Source of the DNA: Diploscapter coronatus
Taxonomy: Eukaryota > Nematoda > Chromadorea > Rhabditida > Rhabditidae
Assembly (NCBI GenBank): GCA_964036155.1
Contig: OZ038423.1
Span: 75,841,249 to 75,905,248, forward strand
Reading direction: 5' to 3'
DNA length: 64,000 bases
In this document: piece by piece, positions 26,358-37,124 of the stretch
Position numbering within the stretch: the first letter of the stretch is position 1
Layout: each line of letters opens with the position of its first letter
Notes under the pieces: model-generated
Told to the model about the DNA's origin: nothing
The model's database searches: none
What the model saw: only the letters and a program-made list of their open reading frames with translations
Made by a program: the position numbers and the translations under genes

Positions 26358-28707
26358 TCAGACAGATACGTAGATTACAGATTTCTTTGGAGCTATTAAC
26401 TCTTCTGCTGATGAAACTTTTTCCATCCACTGTTTAAAATCATCTTTTATAACGTAAAGTATTCCAGTGGGTTTTTCTAAGTGTACCACTATTGCTGCTT
26501 GAGCATAATTCTTGATGTCGTTGAACACAATCATCGCTTGAATCGCGTACAATACGACTGAAAATGTTTACAGATAAATACTGATACAACACCATTTTAA
26601 TGATGCTTACTCAGAGTTGTTATTTTAAAATCGAACTTTGTCATTGAATTAGACCCATAGAAGTATCCAAAGATCCAGTAAATTTCCAAAACTATGTATA
26701 TGATCGCGACCCATTTGGCGATTTTCATCGCTAGCCAATTGTAATCCTAAAGTACCGTATTAGTATTCGTATAAACGTATAAAAGTAGTAAATATAAAAT
26801 TATACTTACTCTATAAGTCGATATATAATATTGATCCGTGTTTTTTCTATTGTTGGATAAAAACCCCAGAAATACTAGTATAAAACTTGGTCCAGCAAAT
26901 GCCTAAAATAATCACGATAATTTTCATTGGTAGTTTTCACTTGCATTGTTACATGTTTCTTTTGAGCTATGAGAATTTGAAATACCCTTATCAGAAGAAA
27001 AGTAATAAATATGATGATTTAACGCCTACGTATGTTCCCATAAAAAATGAGAAGATTCCAATATCAAATCTCGTTCCAGGATAGAAATAGATGTGAACAC
27101 TGTAGTAAGCAGCTGCTAGGAGAATATTGGGAATTTGTTCGATTAACATGTAGCTGACGATTGTCCGGAAAAGATATTCTGACCAGCTTTCAGCGAAGAG
27201 ACCCCTTCTATCACATTTTTTGTCGATAATTCGAATATTTCTGGATCTTCGCTCTTTCATTTTTTCCGGTAGCTGCTCGAACGCTCTAAAGCAATAAAAA
27301 ATTGTGAGTTAAGAATTTTCTTAAAAATCATGTTGATTGTGAGATTAGGAAGAAAATAAGTGAAAAGAATTCATACTCTTGACGAAGTGGAAGCCACTGC
27401 TCGCCATTTCCGAAGGCAATTTCTCGAAGTATCGGATATGTGTCGTCCGTCGGATCATATAAAATGTTTATAGGATATTCGGAGATCCTAAAATTAAATA
27501 TGAGAGTATCAGACACGAGCCTTCATCTTGCATGAGAAATCGCTTGATATGGTTCACATATGGAAGGTAGCTGTGAGCTTTTAGAAGCATGATCACGTAG
27601 GAAGCCGTGTCTAAATCAGGAGTTCTCTTTCATTATGCAATCTCCTCACATGGAAAGAAGGCGAATGGTCCAAAATTCGTCAGTTGATCTTCGAGCGAAG
27701 TTAGATCGACGATTTTTGAAGGTCGAAAGTCCAGCATGTTCCAAGCAAAGTACGAAACCGTGAATAGCGGAACATAACTGTAGTAGAAGAGCTGAAAGCT
27801 ATCCATTATCTCTAGACTAGAAAAGGACCCGTACCACTGCTTTCAAAGTCTTGATTATGAATCTCGTGTCATGTGAATGATGAGCAATGCATGAGATCAG
27901 CAAGAAAAGTAGAGGCACGAGAATCTGAAGGAGAGGCAATTGCTAAAATCGTGCTGTTTCAATCAAATTACTGTGAAAAAATCGATCCATTCGACATTTT
28001 CTCTCAATATTAGCCCCATCAATCCCGGCACCAGTAGTCGTGAATGAATTCCCAACTGATCGAATAGGTAGTTTTTGTAGACAAGATTTTCCTAAAATTT
28101 AGTTTTTTTGATAAAATATTTTCTGAAATAACCTTACCCTAGTTTCATCCTTCTCTAATTTTACCAGATCGAATGAGTCTAAATCGAGTTGTGCCGCTGG
28201 TTCTGGCCCCTTTACCCATTCCAAATAGTTTTCTTTCAACTCTTCGCGATATTTTCTCCTCTTTTTAACCTTTTCTTTAAAATTTTCGATGAATTGCTCA
28301 TCCTTTGGCTTTTCACCCATAACGAATTTCTCCAGCTCAACGTACTCACGAAGCGATAGATAATATTCCCATTGAAGTGGATAAATTTCACGGATTCGTC
28401 CCTTTACTCGTTCCAAGTAATCTTCTTTCAACTCTTCGCGGTGTTTTCTTCTCTTTCTAACCTCTTCTTTAAAATCTTCGATGAATTGCTCATCCTTTGG
28501 CTTTTCACCCATAACGAATTTCTCCAGCTCAACGTATTCACGAAGCGATAGATAATCTTCCCATTCAAATTGGTACATTTCACGGATTCGTTGATCCTGT
28601 AATTATATGTATCAAAGAATAATAAATAAAGAATGGACCACCTCTCTATGCTTCGATTTTTCATTATCATCTTCATCAGATTCAGATGAATCCCAGTTAG
28701 AGGACAT
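26358..28707 (-). CDS. Multi-pass membrane protein of unknown family, copy A, 583 aa
   Basis: Eleven exons on the minus strand: 28707-28642, 28596-28138, 28091-27972, 27924-27835, 27791-27650, 27610-27532, 27487-27377, 27285-27030, 26902-26810, 26746-26611, 26557-26358 (1752 bases). The first ~175 residues are soluble and acidic (SSNWDSSESDEDDNEK), then two tandem 64-residue charged helical repeats sharing EYVELEKFVMGEKPKDEQF. After that come several hydrophobic segments: ILVPLLFLLISCIAHH, YVPLFTVSYFAWNML, TIVSYMLIEQIPNILLAAAY, IGIFSFFMGTY plus FAGPSFILVFLGFL, and WVAIIYIVLEIYWIFGYF. They fit six to eight membrane passes. I do not recognise the family. The intron after 27532 has a GC donor where copy B has GT. 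The codons are AT-rich compared with the Argonaute genes. A trans-splice-like GTTTTAG lies 7 bases before the ATG. Confidence 0.85.
28138..28596 (-). repeat. Intra-exon tandem duplication (2 x 192 bases)
   Basis: Exon 2 of copy A encodes two adjacent 64-residue units, each starting RIRE and containing EYVELEKFVMGEKPKDEQF. Copy B (exon 39445-39179) has one unit. The units differ at several residues (for example QFEWED against LQWEYY). Confidence 0.9.
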
Positions 28708-28900
28708 GTCGATGCTAAAACTCAGAATTTATTTGGAAATGAGAGACAGGATAAATGACAAATTCGCGCAATAAGGCCTACATCGATTGACCTTCTCACA
28801 GATGTGATTGACGAGAATATTCTTTGCTGTTAGGCAGCATCACGTCACTTGGCTAGATTATGAATAGCTATGATCAATTTCATTAGTTGATAGGTTTATT

Positions 28901-29742
28901 CAATCAGAAAGAAAAGAGGAAACGGTAACAGAAAATAACAAAAGCAGAAACAATAATAACTGAAAACCTAAAACCCGGGAACAGACGAAAGACTAGAGAT
29001 GATAGCTCCCAGATTGGGGCCGAATTGGAGGTCTCCTATATTAATCACCTTGTGGTCACCGTCTGTACTAGTCACCGTTTAATTTGTACTAGTCATCGGA
29101 TGTCAAAAACTGCATATTTCGACAGAGACACTTGCCACTTCCTTAAATTTTCGGATCATTTGGATTTATCGCGACATGGTAAATTGACTAAAAATAAGAA
29201 ATTGCAAAGCTATTTCAATATTGGGTCACCTACCACAAACACAACTGTAAATATTAAAAGAGCTGAACTCTACAAATTTTGAGATACGTTTTTCGGAAAT
29301 GACCACTAATTACTGTCCTTTCCGGAATAACTCATTTCAGAATGGATATTTTCGAGGGATGTATTAACATAAGTTGATCAATTTTCGATATGCTATCAAT
29401 TATTTATTGTTTTTCTTGAATTTATTCGATCACATTTAAACAACAAATTAAATTTTCTGGTAATGACATTATCGCAAATATTGAAGAATAAATGACAGGA
29501 TCAGGGCTGTCTGAGGTCCGAAAAAATTCAGATTGAACTGAACTGAACTTCCAGACAATTTGAAATTCAGTTCGTACAACCCTGATTAAAAGGAATATTT
29601 ATTTCAGTTTCAATTTTTTCTCATCATTTTTGGATGTCTTCGAGAGTTGTCTGTATCATGTTCATTGAAATTAAAGTATTATTTCACTTTATTGAATAAA
29701 ATTTCTGTATGAAACCTGAGATTATTATAATCAAGCTTTATT
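28901..29742. other. Gap with one small transposon-like remnant
   Basis: AT-rich DNA with no gene recognised. At about 29502-29584 a short segment begins CAGGGCTGT and ends ACAACCCTG, nearly inverted repeats of the hAT type, with internal GAACTGAA repeats. No clear target-site duplication, so this is tentative. Confidence 0.4.
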
Positions 29743-30992
29743 TTATGTTAATTCTTTGACTTTTCGCCATTTATCTGTTTGTGGATCGTATTCCTCTATT
29801 GAATTATAAAAATCTTCACCATTATATCTGTGAAATCCAAGTTAACAAATATTTCGTATGAAGATATTCAAAATCTCAGCTCACCCTCCAATTGCATATA
29901 GTTTTCCATTCGTAGCAACAAGTGAATGATACTTTCTTTCATAATTCATATCAGCGATTCGGGAAATTCGACTGTCAATTGGAGCTGAGGGGTCGAAGCA
30001 TAGACAAGATTTGAATTCCCCAATACTAAATATATAATGATACATTATTTATCATACAAAATTAACGACTAGTATCCTCCAACTATGTAAATTCTTCCAT
30101 TTAACGATGCAACTCCGAAATAATGTCGCTTTTTTGGAATCTCTCCGACTTCAATCCATTCCCGTTCATCGTCTGATAATCGATATATTTGTTTATTCTG
30201 TCTATTAATAACTGAATATCCATAATTAAATAGTGAATATGCTATAATGTGACCGTATAAACTTTCATCACATATTATTGCTTGAACACGTGCAATTGGA
30301 AGAGGAAATGCAGGCCCTGTTTGCCATTTTCCATCTATTAAAACCTGAATAAATCATTTCATGGACTTTCATTCGATCTTCTTACATCAACGCAATTTTT
30401 AAATTGAGATGTTTTAGGATCCCTTCCACCCAAATAATACAATTTGCCTTTGAAATACGCCACAGATGCAGCACTACGCCATTCAGAAGGATCTGGGCCT
30501 GCAAAGAATGCAATAAAATTAAACCAATCTATTGGCTTTTGTGATGTTACCTCTAGTGATTTGTCGAGTATTCAGATCGAAAATTTCAAACGAATTTTTC
30601 CAATTGTCCAATGCAAAAATCTAAAACTTACCAAATTGGCACGCCAAATAAAATAATCTACTTTATCTTTTGTTGTTGCTATTTCGTATGATGATAAACC
30701 ATTACTAAATTTCGCAATCTGCTCAACAGAATTATTATGCGAATCGAACAGGCAAATTCTTCCTTCCCGAATTCTGCCGTTTATATAAAATACTAAATAC
30801 TAAAATTAATTTTCGCTCATCAAGAAATATTTTCCTACGATAGAATAAAGTTTTCCTCTCAAGCGCTTTCGGCCGATATTTCTTGATTATTCGCATCATT
30901 CGCTTGTTAGTCCAGGCCAATTGTCCCAGGTCTTTCAATTCGGGATATTCGCAGATCAACAATATAATTTCAACTGGTAAATTGGCCAACAT
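29743..30992 (-). CDS. F-box/kelch-repeat protein, 322 aa
   Basis: Likely SCF ubiquitin-ligase adaptor: the F-box binds SKP1 and the kelch propeller binds substrate (family knowledge). Exons on the minus strand: 30992-30839, 30792-30662, 30620-30551, 30498-30386, 30344-30070, 30025-29885, 29827-29743 (969 bases). The F-box is at residues 1-45 (MLANLPVEIILLICEYPELKD). Kelch blades follow: KIFALDNWKNSFEIFDL, WRSAASVAYFKGKLYYLGG, WIEVGEIPKKRHYFGV, GRIYIVGG, KYHSLVATNGKLYAIGG and SIEEYDPQTDKWRKV. Splice phases fit with a 41-base intron at 30621-30661. The start follows GATTGTTCAG by 14 bases. Nematodes have large, fast-changing F-box families, so no one-to-one ortholog is proposed. Confidence 0.85.
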
Positions 30993-31063
30993 CTTTGTTA
31001 ACAGACCTGAACAATCACCATAGTATTATTTCGAAATCCTTTCATTTTAGTATTTTTGTAAAG

Positions 31064-31089
31064 TGTGTCTGTCTGTCTGTCTGTCTGTG
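31064..31089. repeat. (TGTC)n microsatellite
   Basis: Six or so tandem TGTC units, followed by TGTGTGTCC. They sit at one edge of a degenerate transposon-like segment. Confidence 0.85.
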
Positions 31090-31324
31090 TGTCCGAGCTT
31101 ATTTCTAGCCACCTGTCTATCGTACTCCCATGTATGATACACCGTTTTGTAGGTCTCAGTTGTATCCTGTGCAACGTAACTTTTCCGATGACTTTTGACC
31201 TAATTTTTGAGTATTTAGGGCCAAAAAACTATAACATGCTAATTTTGATAACGAAATTTGCAAATCGTTTGAGAGGCCATTAACGACTGTATTCGCTACT
31301 TCGCTGGTGAGCTCTCTCCTCTCA

Positions 31325-31632
31325 CTACTATCTTATCTAAGTTGAATGAATGTGAAAATTGATGGATGTGAGAGTTCATTACTGCTACCACCCCAATGAA
31401 AGGTGGTCGGGTGCTTAGGTCTGGAAATAGATTTCACAATGGAACTGAATCTTGAGAGATATGATAAAATGCTGTTGCTAAATTATGTTAAATTAGCTAC
31501 TATCTTATCTAAATTAATAAATGCGAAAAGTGATGACACATTGATAGCCCATTACTGCTTCCGCAACAATGAAATGCAGTCCGAATTTTCGGGATCGGAA
31601 CTTGATCTCACAATGGGATGAAGCTGGACATG
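31325..31632. repeat. Degenerate tandem repeat, two units of about 135-175 bases
   Basis: Both units share CTACTATCTTATCTAA(G/A)TT near their start, then CATTACTGCT and later TCACAATGG. Unit 1 runs from about 31325 and unit 2 from about 31498. Confidence 0.6.
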
Positions 31633-32249
31633 GAGAGAAATGGAAACTTCTAATTGCAATTGCTGACTGATACTAAATTTGCATATTAGAAGAGTTTTGA
31701 AAATGCATAAAAAGTAGAGAATTGGTAATGAATAGGTCATTAATACTAGGGTTGGAGTGGAATGAGATGGATTATTTTCTGATAATTTTCAATAAAAGTA
31801 CGACTACTCTATTCTGTCACTGTCACTCTTCTTCTATACCTGTCGCTGTTCTGTTTTCTGTCACTGTCACTGTATCTGTACTGCTTTGTAATCTATTTCT
31901 GCTTTATTCGGCATTAGCCGGCTGCCGAAAACAGTCGGCCTACACTATCTTTTTTATCTACTTTATTCGTATTTTTGCAAAGTGTGTTTGTTTGTCATTT
32001 GTGCACGGTTATATCTAGAGATGTGGTCATCCAATTGAGATGGAGTTTGCACCAAAAGATGTACAATTTTCCCGCGGTGTGCAACGTATAGGTTTTGTTT
32101 GGGTTTGATCAGATGATTGGGGGATTATCCTTATTAGAAATGATTTCTCCTTTAGTGAGTCGATTTGTTTGCATTTTTATGGATGAAAAGGAGCTTGAAA
32201 TTTTTGAAGAATTTTAGAAAATGATACAAATTAGCGGGATGCTCAGGAG

Positions 32250-32392
32250 CAGGGCCGTCCAGAAGTTCTGTTTCTGTTCTATTTGTTTGTTTTCTGTAGA
32301 TTTTTGGCCATTTCTGTTTCTGCTTTTCGAAATTTTGAAAATCATTCTGTTTGTTTTCCGAAATTCTAAAAACCCATTCCTGGACGGCCCTG
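32250..32392. mobile_element. hAT-like MITE with target-site duplication
   Basis: Begins CAGGGCCGTCCAG and ends CTGGACGGCCCTG, perfect inverted repeats. It is flanked by 8-base copies CTCAGGAG (32242-32249) and CTCAAGAG (32393-32400), differing at one base; 8-base duplications are typical of hAT transposons. The 143-base inside has no coding capacity. Confidence 0.8.
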
Positions 32393-32580
32393 CTCAAGAG
32401 GGGATAGCTATGAAATTAAAAATTTTGATAGTGAGAGAGTATGAACATGAAAATGAGAAATGCAACAAATAAAATGTATGTTAATTTTAAAGAAAAACTG
32501 TTTTAGTGCCGGAGTTGTTGTGATATTGGTGCTGTTTTGATTTGATATTGTCTTTGGCTTTGGTATTGTTTTGTTTTGCA

Positions 32581-32641
32581 CTTTTGCGAAGCAAAAGTCC
32601 TAGACGAAGGGAGGCCGCGAAGCGGCCGACCGAAGTCTAGT
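32581..32641. mobile_element. Possible Helitron-like 3' end
   Basis: Two compact hairpins with GAA loops: CTTTTGCGAAGCAAAAG (32581-32597) and GGCCGCGAAGCGGCC (32613-32627). The second is followed 9 bases later by CTAG and then T. A GC-rich hairpin shortly before CTRR-T is the Helitron 3' signature. No helicase gene is present in the window. A diverged copy of the second hairpin occurs at about 53623-53645. Confidence 0.5.
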
Positions 32642-35600
32642 AGAAATAGTAAAGGAGTATTTATTGAATGAGAAAGTCTGCAATTAATGAGTTTGAAATT
32701 GATAATTGAAGAAAAGAGAATGAAACTACTAAATTGATGCCTCACAATTTTTATCAGACTAGAAATCGATTCCTAACACCTGAAGATATATGCTGAAATA
32801 AAACTATTCATGTATTTACTTATCGATTATAAACGACGCAAATGCACACCTCGTATTTGCTATGATTATTAACGTTATGATATAATTCCTATTGCTGCTG
32901 AAAACTTGTTGAAGTTCAAAATGAATTATTTGGAAGATTGTTCATAACGTTCATTCGCATTGATGATACAGTCTGAGAACAACCGAGCTATTGAAATTTG
33001 AGTTTCGCTCGGCCTTATTAGCTAATTTTTCAAGCTCACAGAAACAGCAGAAAATAATTGTCAAATAATAAAAAGCTTTATTTATTATTGCGTGCTAAAG
33101 ATTATATGAACTGAAATGTGATTTGAGAAGAGTGATACCTGAACAGTTCATAGGGTTATTTTAAGAATCTATTTAGCTGAACTAATGAATTGATGATTTT
33201 GAGCAATTGTCAGTGCATATGATGTGGATCAGATATCGTCTATATACCAGCTTCCCTAGCATTTGCCAACCTGTGAAATCTTTACGAAATACAATTAATA
33301 CAACTAGTCATGGATTTTGGCGGCTGAACTGCACATAAAAATTGAGTTGTGAATTATATAAGCCGGTTTTCTTCTATCTGTAGTTCATAACAGGACTAGA
33401 AGAGACATGACGAATATTAATGCGGAGAGTTAGAAAACGGCGAAATAGTGTGCAATTTACAGTAATCCAATCTCATATTTCACATATTTCCGTCCATTAG
33501 ATAGGATAGTAGGCCGATTGATATTAACTTTATTCAATTGCATTGGGACAGATAATAAATGTGGAACCGTGTTTCATGAGATTCAAAGAAAGAATTGAAA
33601 ATCAGTTAGATGAGGAGGAAAGTGAGAGAGGAAAAAACCCACACTCGCATCTAAAGCCTACATTCAAAAACGGAAATAACGGTATCACGAAACCTATAGT
33701 TAGAGATAGGCAAAACGGCTAGAGTAAGAAGAACTAATATAGGAAAAGAAAAGTTCCGTCATATCGTCATTTCCAAACTGTCATCGAAAAATTCGCCAGC
33801 TGAGGAAATTTTAAGGACGATTAACCCCTTTTATTGTCAACAATTTCAGGCTGTCTATCTGACAATTTTCGAAGTTCGCCCAGGCTTATCTTCTTCTCAA
33901 TGATATTTAAATGCCAAATGATTTTTAGAGAGTAATCTTATTAGTTGACAATAATCATGTATTTAGAGGAGTTCCATTCTCCATCCTAAATTATTATCAT
34001 CATTTCAAATTTTACCTTTGTAGAAACTAGTTGTAAGGATTTCGACATACTTTATATACGAACATTTTTAACCTTTTTCTAACTAACTAATCTATGTGCA
34101 TACATATGATAAATTTCTGTACCTTATATCTTTTATTTTTTTGATAAAAAAATATTTTTGCCCTTATCGATTAGAGGGCATCATGTCAATCAAATTTCAT
34201 TCCAAGATCGGTCCCGATTCCATTGGTTCCCGAGGCTTTGCGAGTTTTTTTTTATGTTCGAGAAGCATGAAAATCTAACAAATTGCATGCCTCTCGAGCC
34301 TCTAACTTAAACAAAATCAGTACAACCCTATTTTCCACCCAAATTTCGTAATTCTGTTGTCTGAATGGAAATGACATATATTTGATCATTCTATCACTTT
34401 TGAGTTTTTCACTTGGCAAAATACCGATTTACAGGATACTGTAATTACCGTATACCGTACTATAGCGGCTATATGAAATTCAATAGTAGTATAGTGAAAT
34501 ATAGGTCAATACCATTCAAACAAGAAAGAATTACAAAATTTGGATGGAAAATAAGAACACTTATAGTTAGTATTTGTCAGCAGATAATTGTGCCTCTATT
34601 TTTCAAACATAAATAGGCTCGTTACGAAAGTGATAAGAAATAATATAACTGCGTCTAGGGCTCTTCTAACACTGATGAGACACCATCGCTGATGAATTAT
34701 GCTGAAAATTTATAAGTGCCCGACATGACCTTTTAGTTTTTGCATATTATAAGGTTTTTATGCAAAAAAAATTATGGAGATTGAAAATGTGCGAATCATA
34801 TCTTTCTATATGCTCATGTCTGAGACAAAGCTAATTGGTAGGAGACGAAATACATCTATACCATTCCTCATACTTTTCAATTCCATTGCTTGAGCAACTT
34901 TATCTGTTCATATAAATTACCCAATACTTTACCTTTCATTATTTCAGTTGCGTGATCAATTCTATCCTAGTTTTTTTTTCCTCAAATATTTTCATTTTCT
35001 ACTCTATTGTCTATCAATCAATATTGCTTTTCGGGGAGAAATTAAATTAGCCATAAGGTGCAGGCATATTTTTTAAAATCAGGTGGACTCATTAAACCTA
35101 TACCGCATGAAACTCCATCGTTCATATTCTGAATCTGCTTAGATTTTTGAAAATGGTTTATTCCACGCAAAGCTACGGTCATTTGATGCGACCCTCATTT
35201 GCCTCTCGTTTGCTAACAAATTCACCGTTGAGCGTGACTCTTTCTCGCTTGCAAAAGACAAAGGAAGGAGTGCCTTACTTGGCATTGCTTTTTATTTTTT
35301 TGACAATTTCTGAATGTTTTCAAAGGTTTTTCTTAGTTTTTTTACTTGAGCAAGGAACCTATGGATGAAAATGATAATCTGTGACAGTTGGGCTAGCAAT
35401 GGAGCGCGTTTGTAGACCTCAGCACTGACTAATAACGGCTAAACTTTGAAATGAGCTGCCAAATTTTGCACAAATGCTCGTCAGACCAATAGAAATAATA
35501 TATTAGGTGTACACGAGTGTGCACCTAATAATATGAAAGTTATTGACAAAAATATCAAATCTCAAAATTTCAATACCCATTTTCGCGTCTGTCATGATTT

Positions 35601-36455
35601 TCGTGATTCGCCCAACGGAGAAAAATGTTCTCCATACTCGAATTGGCTAATGTCATTCATTGGATTTCATAAAATATGGATATTTAAAGTGAAAATCCTT
35701 TTCCAAATAACTCATACGATCTTTCCTTCGGTTTCTCCCTCTAATGCAAAGTAGGCGGTATTTGCACTCCCAGTTATGGGTGAAGTTTTCCTATCGGCGA
35801 TCAAGCTGTATTAAAACATGACGAATTTTTGAAAGACTAATTCATATAGGAGTAAAATTGTTCATTGTTACAAAAGATTTTCTGTAGAGTCGGGTGATTG
35901 ATAAGCTATTGAAAGAAGGTTAAAAGTCATCAAAATGGAATTTTACCGTATCGTCGATAAAATAAATTTTCCGACTAGTTCAAGGGCGAATTTCCAAACA
36001 ATTCTTTGGTATTGGTCATAAAATTTGCAATTCCGATCAACTCTATCATCCACGACATCGCAGTCGATGAAATATTTCTGTATCTGATCAGCACTTTATA
36101 CACGGTTGATGCAAATAAGCTTGAATAGCTGTCGGAACCTAGTTGATTACCCCTATGCATCCTTTGTCTGAAGCTTCTAGAAATGCCTTACCTAGCGACA
36201 CTTCTGCATAACCTGTACGTATATAAATCCATGGGTTTTTAGTATTTTTTCTTCCTCTTTTTCTTACTATTATTATCTTTTTGGTAATAAAGGTTCTACG
36301 AACTCAAGGCGTTCTATTTACACATCATAATACTTGCAATTGATTATTTGTTTAGGGCTATCAAAAACAAGAAAATACATTCTTTTGGTTATTGAATAAT
36401 ATCCGTTCAATTAATTTATTGAATAGTGCATACAACTTTGTTTCAGCGACACAAA

Positions 36456-37021
36456 ATGGCTAATGGCTACACCATAACACCAGAACTCGAAGATCCTTTA
36501 TATATAGTTGGCAATTTAGTTGGCGGTTTACTTGATCTTACAAGCAAATTAGTAGGCCGTCACTTTATCATCAAACTCGATTATTCTCGAAAATGTTTAG
36601 GGACTTGCGAGTGATGACAAGGAGAAACGAGAGACAGAATTTGCAACACTGAAGCTGCTACAGAATGAAGCTGATTTGCAAGTGATATTTTCGAAACTGA
36701 AGAAATACAATACTGGAGATAACTACTTTAGGAGGCTCAATTGCAACACGAACATGAACTGAAAAAAATGAAACATAAAACAAAGGAGAATGAAGCTCAG
36801 CGTGCTCACGAAAAAGAAATGGTAATCATTTTGTAATGAGACAAATTAATGACTTTGAGTAATTCAGGCTCGATTACAGTGCGAGCTTGAAATGAAAAGA
36901 CTCGAATATGAAGCAAGAGAAAGGGAAGCTCAACGTGCTCACGAGAAAGAAATGGTGATAATTTTATAATGAGATAACTTGATGACTTTCAACAATTCAG
37001 GCTGCGATGAACAAGAAGTAG
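36456..37021 (+). CDS. Small coiled-coil protein, 124 aa, five tiny exons
   Basis: Exons 36456-36551, 36601-36681, 36732-36821, 36868-36954, 37001-37021 (375 bases), all introns phase 0 and only 46-50 bases long. The start follows ...TTTGTTTCAG by 9 bases, suggesting trans-splicing. The first exon encodes a hydrophobic patch (YIVGNLVGGLLDL). The rest is highly charged and should form a coiled coil (EHELKKMKHKTKENEAQ). Exons 3 and 4 both end EAQRAHEKEM and the introns after them are alike, so an exon-plus-intron unit was duplicated. I do not recognise a family. It lies about 100 bases before the start of duplicated segment B. The consistent phases argue for a working gene. Confidence 0.7.
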
Positions 37022-37124
37022 CTCGACAAAAAACGAACTACATTATGAGAATAAACGTGAAAACTAATATATATTGAAATCAGCCCGATCGGTGGACCTG
37101 TTTCACACCTCTTGGTTAAGGCTT

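Larger units (their letters stand above)
26089..28900. repeat. Segmental duplication, copy A
   Basis: Direct repeat of 37125-39750, carrying one whole gene plus flanks. The offset between copies is 11,038-11,041 bases downstream of exon 2 and 10,849 bases upstream; the 192-base difference is an extra internal repeat in copy A. Similarity starts near TTTTACTAACATCGACTC and stops near ...TTGATAGGTTTAT. About 600 bases (roughly 26195-26775) look identical to copy B, while neighbouring exons differ clearly. Confidence 0.93.
30993..36455. other. Gene-poor 5.5-kb region with transposon remnants
   Basis: Contains a TGTC microsatellite (31064-31089), degenerate tandem repeats (about 31325-31632), a hAT-like MITE (32250-32392), a Helitron-like end (32581-32641) and an inverted repeat (about 35497-35535). 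TTTTTG(T/C)AAAGTGTGT(C/T)TGT appears at about 31052 and again at about 31973, suggesting two related element fragments. No convincing coding gene: open frames here are short and lack splice-consistent models. Confidence 0.55.

Noticed and set aside
30621..30631. Apparent 11-base intron GTAAGTTTTAG in the F-box/kelch gene
   Set aside because: Removing it does restore frame, but a 41-base intron (30621-30661) starting at GTAGAT also fits phase 0, matches the usual intron size here and gives a better kelch strand (KIFALD).
35497..35535. Palindrome TTAGGTGTACAC / GTGTGCACCTAA
   Set aside because: A small imperfect inverted repeat in gene-poor DNA; noted in the region entry, but no evidence for function.
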